64,000 nt of DNA, taken from assembly GCA_047495785.1 (NCBI GenBank), contig JBLDXI010000042.1, positions 3,906,001 to 3,970,000 on the forward strand, given 5' to 3'. The stretch's first letter is position 1; every line of letters begins with the position of its first letter. The position numbers and the translations under genes were made by a program. The stretch is from Lepidodermella squamata (Eukaryota; Gastrotricha). This document shows, one piece after another, positions 11,496 through 22,041 of this stretch. The notes under the pieces are model-generated. The model ran no database searches, was not told the DNA's origin, and was given only the letters and a program-made list of their open reading frames with translations.

Positions 11496-14400
11496 ATGCC
11501 GATTCGCAAACAAGGTTAGTGAGAAATTGCACCGTATTTTTCACGATAATGACGTTTTCTGCTTTATTTAGATGCGCACAAGGCGCTGGAATTGTTGGAA
11601 GAATATCACCGCCGTTTAAATGACCCGCAACAGAAGGCTTTGAAACTCGCGATTGAGCGGGTGATTAAGATATTCAAAAGCCGCCTGTTTCAAGCGCTGG
11701 TCGACATTCAGGAATACTATGAACACACTCTACTGGACGAGTCGAAAAACATCGACCAAAAAACGAACGAAACGATGACGGTGGTTTCGAAATGGGAGCG
11801 TGGTCCGATGGGCGCTAGTGCCCGGGCTGCCGCAGCTCATCAACAGCAAGTTGCCGCTCAAAAACCCGAAAAACCAGCCGGGGATAAGGAAAACGTTCGA
11901 CCACCTCTCGGAGATTCTAGTGCGAATGCCGCGCCTAGGGCGACCAGTCCAACAGTTTCAGCCGCCCTTAGCCCGTCAATCGCCGTGCAGGACCGGGTTG
12001 ACGATTTAGACGGCGAGTTACCAAGCCCCGGGGCCTTGATACCACCCCCAGGCGATTGGGTCTATGAGGAAGTAACGGTCGATAGAACAGCGGCTGGTTT
12101 AGGGTTCTCAATCGCCGGCGGAACTGATAACCCGCATGTTGAGGACGACCCGGGTATTTTTATCACCCGGATAATACCAGGCGGGGCGTCGGCGGCGACT
12201 GGCCATTTATTCCTGAATGACGTCATCGTCTCAGTTAACGGGGTCGATATTTCTGCTGTATCGCATGCTCAGGCCGTTGAAGTGTTGAAAACGGCCGGCA
12301 ATCACGTGACCCTGGTCGTGCGGCGGTTACGCCCGATGCCACCCCCTGAGACCCTGGTTCGCATTGAACTCGTCAAAGGATCGCGCGGTTTAGGGTTTTC
12401 AATCGCCGGCGGTCGGGGTAACCAGCACGTTGTCGGCGATGATTCGATCTACATCACCCGGGTGATTGACGGGGGCGCCGCGGCCCAGGATGGCAGGTTA
12501 GCTGTTGGCGACCGGCTCTTAGCCGTCAATGACATGGACCTGAGTTCAGTGACGCATGACGAGGCGGTTAATATTTTGAAGAGTATTCAAGACCGCGTGG
12601 TGTTGATTGTTGCGAAACCGGCCGTTCAAGTGCCGGAGCCACCAACCCCGCAACCGACCTCGCCCGTGCCGCCTCAACAACTTAGCCCGACTGGTACGCC
12701 GAGGACGCCGCAAATTGCAGCGGTTTCATCGCCTAGGTACCAGAGTACGCCGCCGAAAGCCTCGCCGGCCGTCAACCCAAATGCGGATCCGTCGGTGCCG
12801 CGTGAAACGCGGACGGTTTTCTTGAAGAAATCAGCGACCGGATTTGGGTTCAATATTGTGGGCGGAGAGCATATTGGATCAGGGATTTTCATCTCATTCA
12901 TTTTACAAGGTTTGTGATTCTTGTTTATTAATTTTAAAATATCTTATTTTCATAAAATTTAATGCTAAAAATTCGGAATTTTGCGCCTTTTAATTCTTCC
13001 GATTTGAATCGTTCAAATTTCGAATTGAAATTGTTAAAGAGGAATTTTTATTTATTTCAGAAAAATAAATAAATAAATTTCTTTACTAAAATGTGGGTTC
13101 TGGGACTAAATTTAAGCGCTTTTGTGCTAAAATTTTGGTGGTTTTGAGGAAATGAAGTTGGCAGATGATAATTTTTACATTTTTATTTAGGCGGCGCTGC
13201 TGATTTACAAGGTGAACTGCGGCGTGGCGACCGTATAATTTCGGTAAACGGCAACGATTTGCGAACCGCCACGCACGAAGAAGCCGCTGCCGTGCTGAAA
13301 TCATGCCTCGACTCGGCGAACATCGTTGTAGCCTACTGCCCGGACGACTACGAGCTATTCGAGCAGAAAATGCGAGCTGAAAACAGCGCTTTAGACTCGT
13401 CGAGCAGCGCCAATAACGGCGGTCCGATCAGCCCGAACGTGCCCATTGTCGCTGGTGGGGGTGACGTGATTATCCCCACGCAACCGACCCCGATCGCTGC
13501 TATGCAGACATCGATTGTTTCAACGGGCCCAGCTCCGCCAATGTCTACGTCGAGCCAGTCGGGCGGTGGTACGCTGAAAGCGGCGCAGAAACGGGAGTTC
13601 TACGTCCGGGCGTTGTTTGAGTACGACCCGGCTCGGGACAGCGGGCTACCGGGTAAAGGCCTCGCGTTTCGTCACGGCGATGTGCTTCATGTTACAAACG
13701 CCGCTGATGAAGAGTGGTGGCAGGCGAGACGGGTTAACCCGGACGGGTCTGAGGAGGGCTTGGGTATCATCCCGTCGAAGCGGCGTGTTGAAAAGCGTGA
13801 GAGGACGCGTATGAAGAACGTTAAATTTCGTCCGAAAACGGGCGATCAATCGCAAACTGCTGTTGCCGGATCGCAGGCGCCGGGCGGTAAGAACGGCAAG
13901 GCCGGTGGTGGTAAGGGCCTGGGCCGGTTTTTCGGTAAAAAATCGAAGGATGACGGGTTGGATGGCGATGCCGTCGAGGCGGAAATCGACTCGGGCGGCG
14001 AAGGTGCGATGACGAACAAGGGCGCGGCTGCTGAGGAGAAATGTCTATCGTACGAGCTCGTTGCTCAGCATCGCGTCGACTACGCCCGGCCTATCGTTAT
14101 TTTGGGCCCGCTTAAAGGTTAGCAAATTTTTATTTTATCCCCAGTTTTTCCAGTTTATCCATTAATATTAAAAAGTTTAATTAAATTTTCAAATAATTAT
14201 TTCTTAAATTGGAGACATTTTTTGAATTTTTCAATCCTACGCAAATACGATGCTCATTGTCGATTTTTATATTTTATCGTGACAATAGGCTCAACATGGA
14301 TTAATTTGGTCGTTCTAGTTTCCAAAAATCGAGTTGAAAATTAGCGCGACTATTTTTTCCTAAAATTTCGACATTTTTGCAAAATGTATAGCTAACTAGC

Positions 14401-17400
14401 TTAGCCTAACCCCTAGCGGTAGGCTTAAGACAACAAACGCTGAAAACCACAGCGTAACACGATATACCAAAGTGCAGCAGGAAATAAATAAGCGTAACAC
14501 GCGCATCATTATTTACACAGCGCGCAACATGATTTCACCCAAGTGCAACACAAATTAACCGGAGCGCAGCACAGCCATTTATTTCCTAGAAATATCATTT
14601 TCAACAATAATAAGACAAACTCAGTCGAAATTTCTAAAAATTTCGGCAAACACCAAGGGCGCCACCTTAATCGGAGCCGGAGTTCGTTGGAGAGCGTTCG
14701 CCGCCTTCGACTGCCTACCCCGCTTACGCTTGCCTTCAACAACGGTCATTAGCTTAGCTGCATTAGTAGGAATCCGACGGCGGCCCGAATCAATCTCGAA
14801 GCCGAGCGAATGGCAACAGTGATATTTCAACAGTGATTCAACAAAAAAGTGCAATTATTGCCCCTGCATTTTTTCGGGTCAAGTGGTTGTATTGATAATG
14901 CCTGCCCGGCCGCCTTTCTTGTAACCCGTCTTACAAGCACAGCCAGGCTCGACGCTACCGTTTACGACCGGCAGAGCTACCCCCACCCCTCCCCCATGAC
15001 GCCGTCGATAAAGTCGATGAGGGCTTCGGCAGCTTCGTGGCAAGTCCAACGGCATCGCCTCCACTGGTGCCAAAGCGGGCGCCGCCTTGGACTGCCAGAC
15101 TTCGACGACGGTCATTTTCCGGCCAATGTAATCGGTCCGGAAATTTGAAACGAGCCCATTCTACCCTTATTCTACGTCGTCCAAAGTATGCCAGTCATAA
15201 ATTCGGTAACGGGCAGAAATGATGGACACCGGGCACGCTTCATCTAATTATTGAGCAATTTGGCCGCCTTACAAGACTTCAAAGACACGCCGCTGCGATC
15301 ACAGGTAATGACCGTGTGCGCCCAGCATGTTGCGTCCCTGTGTAAACAAAGACGGATTAAGGTGGACTTAATGTCGACATCGAGTGGTTGAAGTGGATAA
15401 ACCCACACGAAACCACTCTTAATAGCTCTACAGCTGTTGAGTGGAATTTCCGGATCCGGTCGATCACACCGAGAATAAGAAGGGGTAATTGCTGATAATT
15501 GCAGGCGGCATCCACGTGTAAGGTCTAGCTCAACCGTACATATATTTTGGCAGTGTCGTCGACGGCCACCTTTATTTCGACATCAATATAAATAACCACT
15601 ACATCAGCACCCCCGGCGGAGAGGGGATATTTTTCATTGACCCAAATTAAGCCCAAACTACATAGATGCGAGCGAAGCGAGCTTTTAGCTGACGGCAATT
15701 TTTTGATGAAAAGTCTGAAAATCGTTAATGAAAACCATGGCGGTAGCAAATATTGCCAGCCAAAATGTTTTTTAAGCGGTTCAAATGCCTGTTACAAAAT
15801 TGTAAAAATCGTGTTTCGGGTTGGTTAATTCCTGCTGCACTTTGGTTGAATACGGTTGCGTTTAAAATATTTATGTTGCAAGTCAAGCGCGCGTGCGCCA
15901 CCTTGTGCACTCACGCTGCATGCGCATTATTTGCGTTGCGTAATCGCTGCTGCAAGCGGTGTATTCCTGTGACGCTTGGTGGTGAGCCGACAACAAATAT
16001 TCAAAAAAAAATAAAAAGGTCAAAATATACCACAAACGTGTAAACATTCGTATGTAAAATTGGAATATTGTAAAAAAAAATATTAAAATTCGCTAGACTG
16101 GGTATGAAAATTGTAAGCTCTTGTGTTATTTTTCAATTTTTTTAACCTTTCAAATATAATTTGCATTACCAAAATCATCAGGTTTTCGGTTTTATCGAAT
16201 TTTGACGTTTTTCATAGCCATAATTTTCTACAAATTTTGCTCATTTTCTCATTTCTTTTTCTCAAAAATCGCTTTTTAGACATTTTAGGGGCCCATAATT
16301 GGCCAACTGGGATAGCATTGCATTCTCCCGTATTTTGTCATTCATGATGCGGAAAAACAAATTTGGCGTAGCGTCCACCGCTCATTTATTTTAGGCTAGC
16401 TTTACCAGCAATGATTCGTATCGATTTTTGATTATCGGCCATATCATTCATTCACTCGGCCGTTGTTGTTATTATTACGCGATTAGATTTGCATACTATG
16501 CCGTTGAAACTAGCATCATAGCTGATCTATGAATTGTGTTCTTTATTTGCAGATCGCATCAATGACGATCTCATCTCGGAGTTTCCTGACCGCTTCGCAT
16601 CGGCCGTGCCGCACACGACGCGACCGAAGCGCGACAACGAAGTTGACGGGCGCGACTACTACTTTGTGTCTCGCGATCAGATGGAACGCGACATCCAGGA
16701 GCACCTGTTCATCGAAGCCGGGCAGTACAATGACAATTTGTACGGCACGAGTGTTACGGCGGTTCGTGAACTGGCTGAGCGCGGCAAACACTGTGTGCTC
16801 GATGTCTCTGGCAATGCGATTCGTCGCCTGCAGGCCAATGGGCTGTACCCGATTGCCATTCTGCTGCGGCCTGTTTCATTGGAACAAATTCGAGAATGGA
16901 ACAAGCGCTTGACTGATGAACAGGTGCGCTATTAGTTCCTCAAAAAATATATAGAAAAATTCTGTCATTTCGATAAATTGAAAAGAAAAACTGCTGAAAA
17001 TTGAGTAAAAAGATGAAAAATTAATCAAATATATTTGAATTATAGTCAAAGCTCAACTCAAAATACTTAGGTGGTTCAGAATCTCTTAAAGAAACCAAAT
17101 TTTAAAATTTCGCTCCAAGATGTGACATTTACGAATAATTTCAAATTAATTAACAGGCCTTTCGCAGAAATGCTAGCAGAATTTTATGGCTAATTATTTT
17201 GATTTTTATTGCAGTATAATCATTTAAATGGCATCTTTGGCAAATGAGATATCTAAAATATGGTTCCGCAACTGTCAAATTGGGATATGTAAACTTGTGA
17301 TGGATTTTCCGCAAATTTTTACTGCCCATTACCAAAAAAATTGGCATTTAATTCTCAATAATTTATTTTTGGGAAAGACCACAAGTGACCAATTCTTGTG

Positions 17401-17763
17401 TTTTCGAGAGCATTTTCGAGATTTGTTGAAATCCAACCTCGATGTGACCCTGAACATTTTCATTCGGCATTGAAACTTTGAAACCATATTTTCAAATTAG
17501 GGGGAATCAGAAAATGTCTGAACTCCGATCATGAATAATTTTTCGTTTGCTTTTCCATGTCAAATCATAATTTAATTGATTTTTTCTAGGTGCAAAAGCT
17601 GTTTGATCGAACGGCGAAACTGGAGAACGATTTTGGCGAATATTTCACCGCCGTGGTTCAAGCATCGCAAGCGTCGATCGACGACATCTACAACCGTGTC
17701 AAGGACGTGATCGCCCAACAAAGCGGTCCCATTGTGTGGGTCGCCACCAAAGAAAAGCTTTGA
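11496..17763 (+). CDS. dlg1: Discs large MAGUK scaffold (DLG1-like)
   Basis: Discs large is a membrane-associated guanylate kinase scaffold that clusters channels, adhesion and polarity proteins at septate or apical junctions and synapses. Exons 11496-11514, 11572-12909, 13191-14117, 16553-16923 and 17590-17763 join in phase to 942 residues. Domains in order: L27 at about 1-65 (starts [19 protein letters not shown]), PDZ1 at about 168-255, PDZ2 at about 267-352 (both with GLGFSIAGG), PDZ3 from about 418 (GFGFNIVGG), SH3 at about 587-660 (YVRALFEYD), a basic/glycine hook, and a guanylate-kinase domain at about 750-942 ending VATKEKL. As in other DLGs the kinase domain lacks a working ATP site and serves as a phosphopeptide-binding module. 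Intron 4 (14118-16552) is unusually long and holds element-like DNA. Full length and clearly intact. Confidence 0.97.
14400..15980. mobile_element. Possible decayed DNA-transposon-like element in Discs large intron 4
   Basis: A GC-rich island interrupts the AT-rich intron. Short degenerate motifs of the type AGYGYARCA recur at about 14450-14575. They reappear in the opposite orientation at about 15825-15970, including a shared inverted segment ccaaagtgcagcagg (from 14467) and cctgctgcactttgg (ending near 15844). Between them the minus strand holds two related peptide fragments, [20 protein letters not shown] (from about 14743) and [15 protein letters not shown] (from about 15115). This fits an old inserted element with subterminal repeats, but no transposase domain is recognisable. 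Confidence 0.35.
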
Positions 17764-19196
17764 GATGATAAACTTGCTTATCCCAAACACTTCTCGGCCA
17801 AAAACAAATCGAAAAATTGCACAATATTTGTTTTGTTTTCATATTCTTGTTTCATTTTTTCATTATCATTCTTATTGCTAAATAAGTTGAGAAATATTCT
17901 TCCTCGTAAAAAAAATCAATTCGGGAATTTTATGGCTATAATTAATTTTACGCGTAGTTTTGTTTTGTTACGAAAAGTGCTTAAAGCTCATTTTTCATTT
18001 GTTATTAAATGGTGTCTTTTTCATCATCTTCGAACTATGCATGCAGAAGATGACTATGTCCACATTGTTGCTTCCATGAGAAGAATTTTATTGCTGCTAT
18101 ACGAAAAACTACCCTTGTTGAGCTTGCTTTTGAGTCTTTTTCTCAGTAACCTATTTTATCGAATTTTTCCTGAATTACCGTTATAATTGGCTTCTATGCA
18201 CGTTGGTACTGTGTACAAATCTATCGACAATAATTGCCTTATTAGAAAATATTTCAGGATTGATGATGATAATAATAATATTTTATTCGTTTTTGTTATT
18301 TCGAACTCGAGTCACTTGAAAACGTGTTGTGAAATTTCATGAGGCAAAAAAATTATACTTAGTTTCTAAACAATTCGACACAGAACGTGCTCCTCTGTGT
18401 TTATTCTCTCTCTCCTCAATTTTGTATTGTAACTGCGTTGTTTTTGTTTCGTTGGTTCGACGCAATTTTTACCTGCTGTGTACCATATATAAATATATTA
18501 CCTATCGACGACGCGGAAAAAACATGGAATTTTTTTTCAAGCTTTTAAAATCAACGCTATTCGAGTACACTTTTCGTCCTGATGAAGATAGGTAATGAAG
18601 AGATAAGCGATGTTTATTACACCATTAACACGTTGTTGTTGTACTCGGGAAAGGCTTGATGATAAATATAATAGTGGCTTTGTTGAAAGTGCCGCGTTGA
18701 TACTAACTTTTTAAACTGCGACTCATCAGCTTATCTTCACGAGTTTTATTCAACGCACAACGACTGGGCTTTTTACGCGCACGAAATGATGATATAATGA
18801 ATAATAACAATGCTATGATAATTAATATCGAGGAAACAATAAATAAAAAGTATACCTCAATATTCGACAATTTTCCGCGTTTTTTCGCACCTTGAAATGA
18901 TTTTTTCGGGTCAGATTTGCCGAGGTTCATGCTGCGAGATTTTCATTTATTTTCCCGGCTTTGTTTGTTGTTTTTCGCCGAGGAATGGCGTGAAACGGGT
19001 ACACCTACGGCCCTTTATGAGTTATCACACTGCTATGATATCTCGAGCTAGAGAGCCGGTGCTAATTTTCCGGACAAACAACTGAGCTGCCACGAGATAG
19101 CCAAGTTCAGCGTTCACTGTACTTTCCCAATTTCCGACTGAGTGGCTGAGTGCGTCTTTTATCGAAGAAGATACAAGCAGATTTGTTTTTAAATGT
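17764..19196. other. Discs large 3' flank, no gene seen
   Basis: This AT-rich DNA holds the probable 3' UTR of Discs large. A short TGATGATAATAATAATA-type microsatellite lies around 18260-18285. No coding exon is convincing on either strand. Confidence 0.5.
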
Positions 19197-19316
19197 TCGC
19201 TTCTCGTCGAAGGAGAAGCCCAAGAAATCGCCCGAAGGCTCATTGAATGTTCCCACGCACGGAAATCTTTAGTAAAAGGCGAAAGATTTGTACGTTTTGC
19301 GCGGAAACCAGAGTAC
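19197..19316 (-). ncRNA. U5: U5 spliceosomal snRNA (copy 1)
   Basis: U5 snRNA is the core of the U5 snRNP and holds the exons in place during splicing. On the minus strand the RNA begins about GUACUCUGGUUU. It contains the invariant loop-1 segment GCCUUUUACUA (plus-strand 19270-19280) inside the complementary AAAUCUUU...AAAGAUUU stem. A Sm-type site GAUUUCUUGG (19220-19229) and a 7-bp terminal hairpin with a CUUCGAC loop (19199-19219) follow. The length of about 120 nt is normal for U5. Exact ends are inferred. A second copy lies 1.67 kb away in the same orientation. Confidence 0.93.
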
Positions 19317-19321
19317 CTAAA

Positions 19322-19393
19322 CTAGTTCAGGATTCGGTCCCCTTTCTGACCTGTAACGAGAAATAAAAGTATAGTTAATTTGCATATGCAAAA
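19322..19393 (-). promoter_or_regulatory. U5 copy 1 upstream elements (PSE-like block and octamer-like palindrome)
   Basis: Upstream of the U5 start, a block at about 19322-19345 is shared with copy 2 and sits where a proximal sequence element should be. A palindromic ATTTGCATATGCAAA (19378-19392) lies about 62 nt upstream and also occurs at the same distance in copy 2. It contains octamer-like ATGCAAAT on each strand. Confidence 0.6.
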
Positions 19394-19868
19394 TATAAAA
19401 ACATGAGTCATCAGCGTATTTTTAACTAGAGTTTTTTATTTTTTATCTCTATCATAGCTAGATCATCAGGATGTAGGATCAATAAGCCATGTATGTATTT
19501 TAGCGGTATGTTTTCTTTGAACAAGTTCTATCCAACTAGGGTTATCAATATGGGCATTAGGGGTCAGCGGGGTCAGTAATTTCGATAAAACTCTGCGTAT
19601 TTCCATTGTTTTAAAAACACTGCGTAATGATGATCAAAATTATTGGGAACTGACATCAGTTATTATAGATAACATTTATAATGCTGAATCTCGATGTTTG
19701 GTTATTCACGATCAAATTAAGAACAGGTGTAAGGTGTAAGGAAGGTTCTTATTTCTAACAGTTCAACCATTTATTGACAATCCATTCCAGCCTAATCAAG
19801 TGTCACTACGAGGAAATCGTACGACATTGCGCAGCATGCGGCATGTCATTTTGCGTTATTTGGCGCGC

Positions 19869-20560
19869 TCATAATTTGATCCAGTGCTCTGGTCCAGGGC
19901 AGTTCGGTCCATACAAGCAGGAATTGTGAAACGCAGCCTTTACGGGATCTTTCATGAGTTCAGCCTCCTCTTCCAATGTGACCATCCGTATACCGGTAGG
20001 CGTACATACACAGGTAAACACAATTGGTTTCGGGTTGTTAGGTGGCGATTGAACAGATTTCAGCGGCAGTGATTTTTCAGCCTTTGTCATGATAACTTTT
20101 TAGCTAAAATTCGAGCTTATTGAATGAAAATGGAAAGAACAAAATGAAAAGATGAGACTAAGAATGAAATGAATCTCTTCGCACCTTTTGCGCACCGTTT
20201 CAAGTCGCACCTTAGCGAATGAGCGTCGTCATCATCATCATCATCATCGTTCCAGCCCAAGTCGTATTAGACCAAACCGTTGACACGCGTTAGGTGTAAC
20301 GTTTTTGGTGTCATTAAGGTAATAAAATGATTCACAGCAGATTTTTCGGCCAAACTGGCAACAACATTCATTGGAGATGGTTTTTCCACTGTCTCGAAAA
20401 GTTTGTCCGAGAGCCGTATCGCCTCAAATTGATACCCGGGCTTGTAATAACACAATAATAACAAAAGTAATAACAAAAGGAAAGCCCAAATTTCAAAAAA
20501 TGTGATACTAAGGCTGAGGGTTGGCTTATGCAATCTGAAATTCCTAAACCATACATGTAT
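19869..20560 (-). CDS. Possible small single-pass membrane protein (hypothetical)
   Basis: Not recognised. On the minus strand an acceptor-like AATTTCAG near 20535 opens a frame with a leucine-rich hydrophobic segment (nine consecutive leucines, then CYYKPGYQFEAIRLSDKLFE) that runs to about 20270. A second open frame, 20090-19869, encodes 73 residues starting MTKAEKSLPLKSVQSPPN and ending GPEHWIKL, with five cysteines. They could be two exons joined across about 170 nt (a donor near 20272 and an acceptor near 20106 keep phase), but no start exon was pinned down. The pair lies between the two U5 genes on the same strand. It could be spurious. Confidence 0.28.
20226..20250. repeat. (TCA)n microsatellite
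   Basis: A run of about eight TCA-type trinucleotides downstream of copy 2 of U5, in non-coding DNA. Confidence 0.8.
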
Positions 20561-20865
20561 TCTCGAGAAACTCGTAGCTTGCGCCCAGCACCCCTGCGCC
20601 ACTTCCGGTCTGGACTCAAGGTGCAGTCTTCGTGCACTGTTTTACGCCGAACTTGCGCGCGGCCTCTGAGTCGTTTTTGTGCTCGGCAGATCCACGTACT
20701 CTGTTCCATTGACCAGCAAGGTGACCCTTGTGGGCTTATGTATCATGGGTTGTCGTTATGCTGGGCCACTATGTGGCCACACATGTGGCTGGTATTTGAG
20801 GCGATACGGTAATTTACTGCCCGCTCGGGCTGCTATTTCGTTTATGCGACATTGTTTTTTAATTT

Positions 20866-20985
20866 TCGCTTCTCTTCAAAGGAGAAGCCCAAGAAATCGC
20901 CCGAAGGCTCATTGAATGTTCCCACGCACGGAAATCTTTAGTAAAAGGCGAAAGATTTGTACGTTTTGCGCGGAAACCAGAGTAC
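20866..20985 (-). ncRNA. U5: U5 spliceosomal snRNA (copy 2)
   Basis: This second U5 gene is almost identical to copy 1 over the RNA body. It has the loop-1 segment GCCUUUUACUA (plus-strand 20940-20950), the same Sm-type site (20889-20898) and the same 7-bp 3' stem. The 3' hairpin loop differs (CUUUGAA against CUUCGAC), the expected place for neutral change. It is on the minus strand like copy 1, and both are probably functional. Confidence 0.93.
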
Positions 20986-20990
20986 CTAAA

Positions 20991-21063
20991 TCAGTTCAGG
21001 ATTCAGTCCCCTTGCTGGTCTCTCACAGCACATAGAAACCTACTTCATTTGCATATGCAAAAA
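20991..21063 (-). promoter_or_regulatory. U5 copy 2 upstream elements
   Basis: The PSE-like block (about 20991-21014) differs from copy 1 by few bases. The palindrome ATTTGCATATGCAAA recurs at 21047-21061, again about 62 nt upstream of the RNA start. Conservation of both blocks while the DNA between them diverges argues for function. Confidence 0.6.
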
Positions 21064-22041
21064 TTATATAGTTAACCTTTAAAATTACTATTTTCTTGGT
21101 TTTTTTTTAAGATAAAATTCAACCTAAATTTCTTGATACTTATTTTATTTCTCTTCGCCGGGCTTAGGCTCAAACGTGTTCCACCGTGGTTCCACACCGA
21201 GATCTGCTACGTCGTGCTCTGACTCACGACTCACACGTTACTGTATCATCAAGGTGATCAATTGAAAATATCAAGGTCAGACTAAAGGTCGAAAGGCGGA
21301 AAAACATTCGCTTATTTTCAACTTAATGAGTAGATGGCGGAACAGAGATACGTTCCTTTCTCATTGATTTGTCTGACAAGATCGATTCCGCATCGAATTA
21401 TCATTGGATACCAATTTACTATTTCCAAAATCATAAGGTTGATATTTTACTTTTCGTACGTAAAATTGATGTATTTCACAGCACGTTTCTGCTGTCTGGT
21501 CTAATCTCAGCGGCCAACTTTCAAACGGGGAATCTGCTTCCTGAATCGGAGCAAAGAAAATTAAGAAAAAAACCCCAGATTTATCAACGATTTTCTCAAT
21601 TTATTATTTCTTTGATATTACAGCATTATTTTCATCATTTTTACGATAAGCGCTCAGAATATCTCGCATAATTAATAATGTCAAAATCGCGCCAACATCT
21701 GCCCGGCATTTCATTACAAAAACATCAAAAAAAGAAACAAAAAACAGGTATTTTTGTAATTTCATCATCAGCTATCAAATTATACCGACCGAGAATTAAT
21801 AAAAAAGAAACCAAGTCATCGCATCATCATAATCTGTTTAAAATCTGCATATTAATATTATTTTCAGCGAGGCAGTTCATTAATTAAAACAAAAAATTCA
21901 GCTAATTTTCCATGCATAGAGAGTAACCAGCAGAAAATTATCTCGGGGAAGAGAGCAGCACAACAAAAATCGATTTTTACAAATTAAAAAATCATTTACA
22001 CACAAAAATGAGCAGAAATATTTTTGTTGAGATTTATTTAT

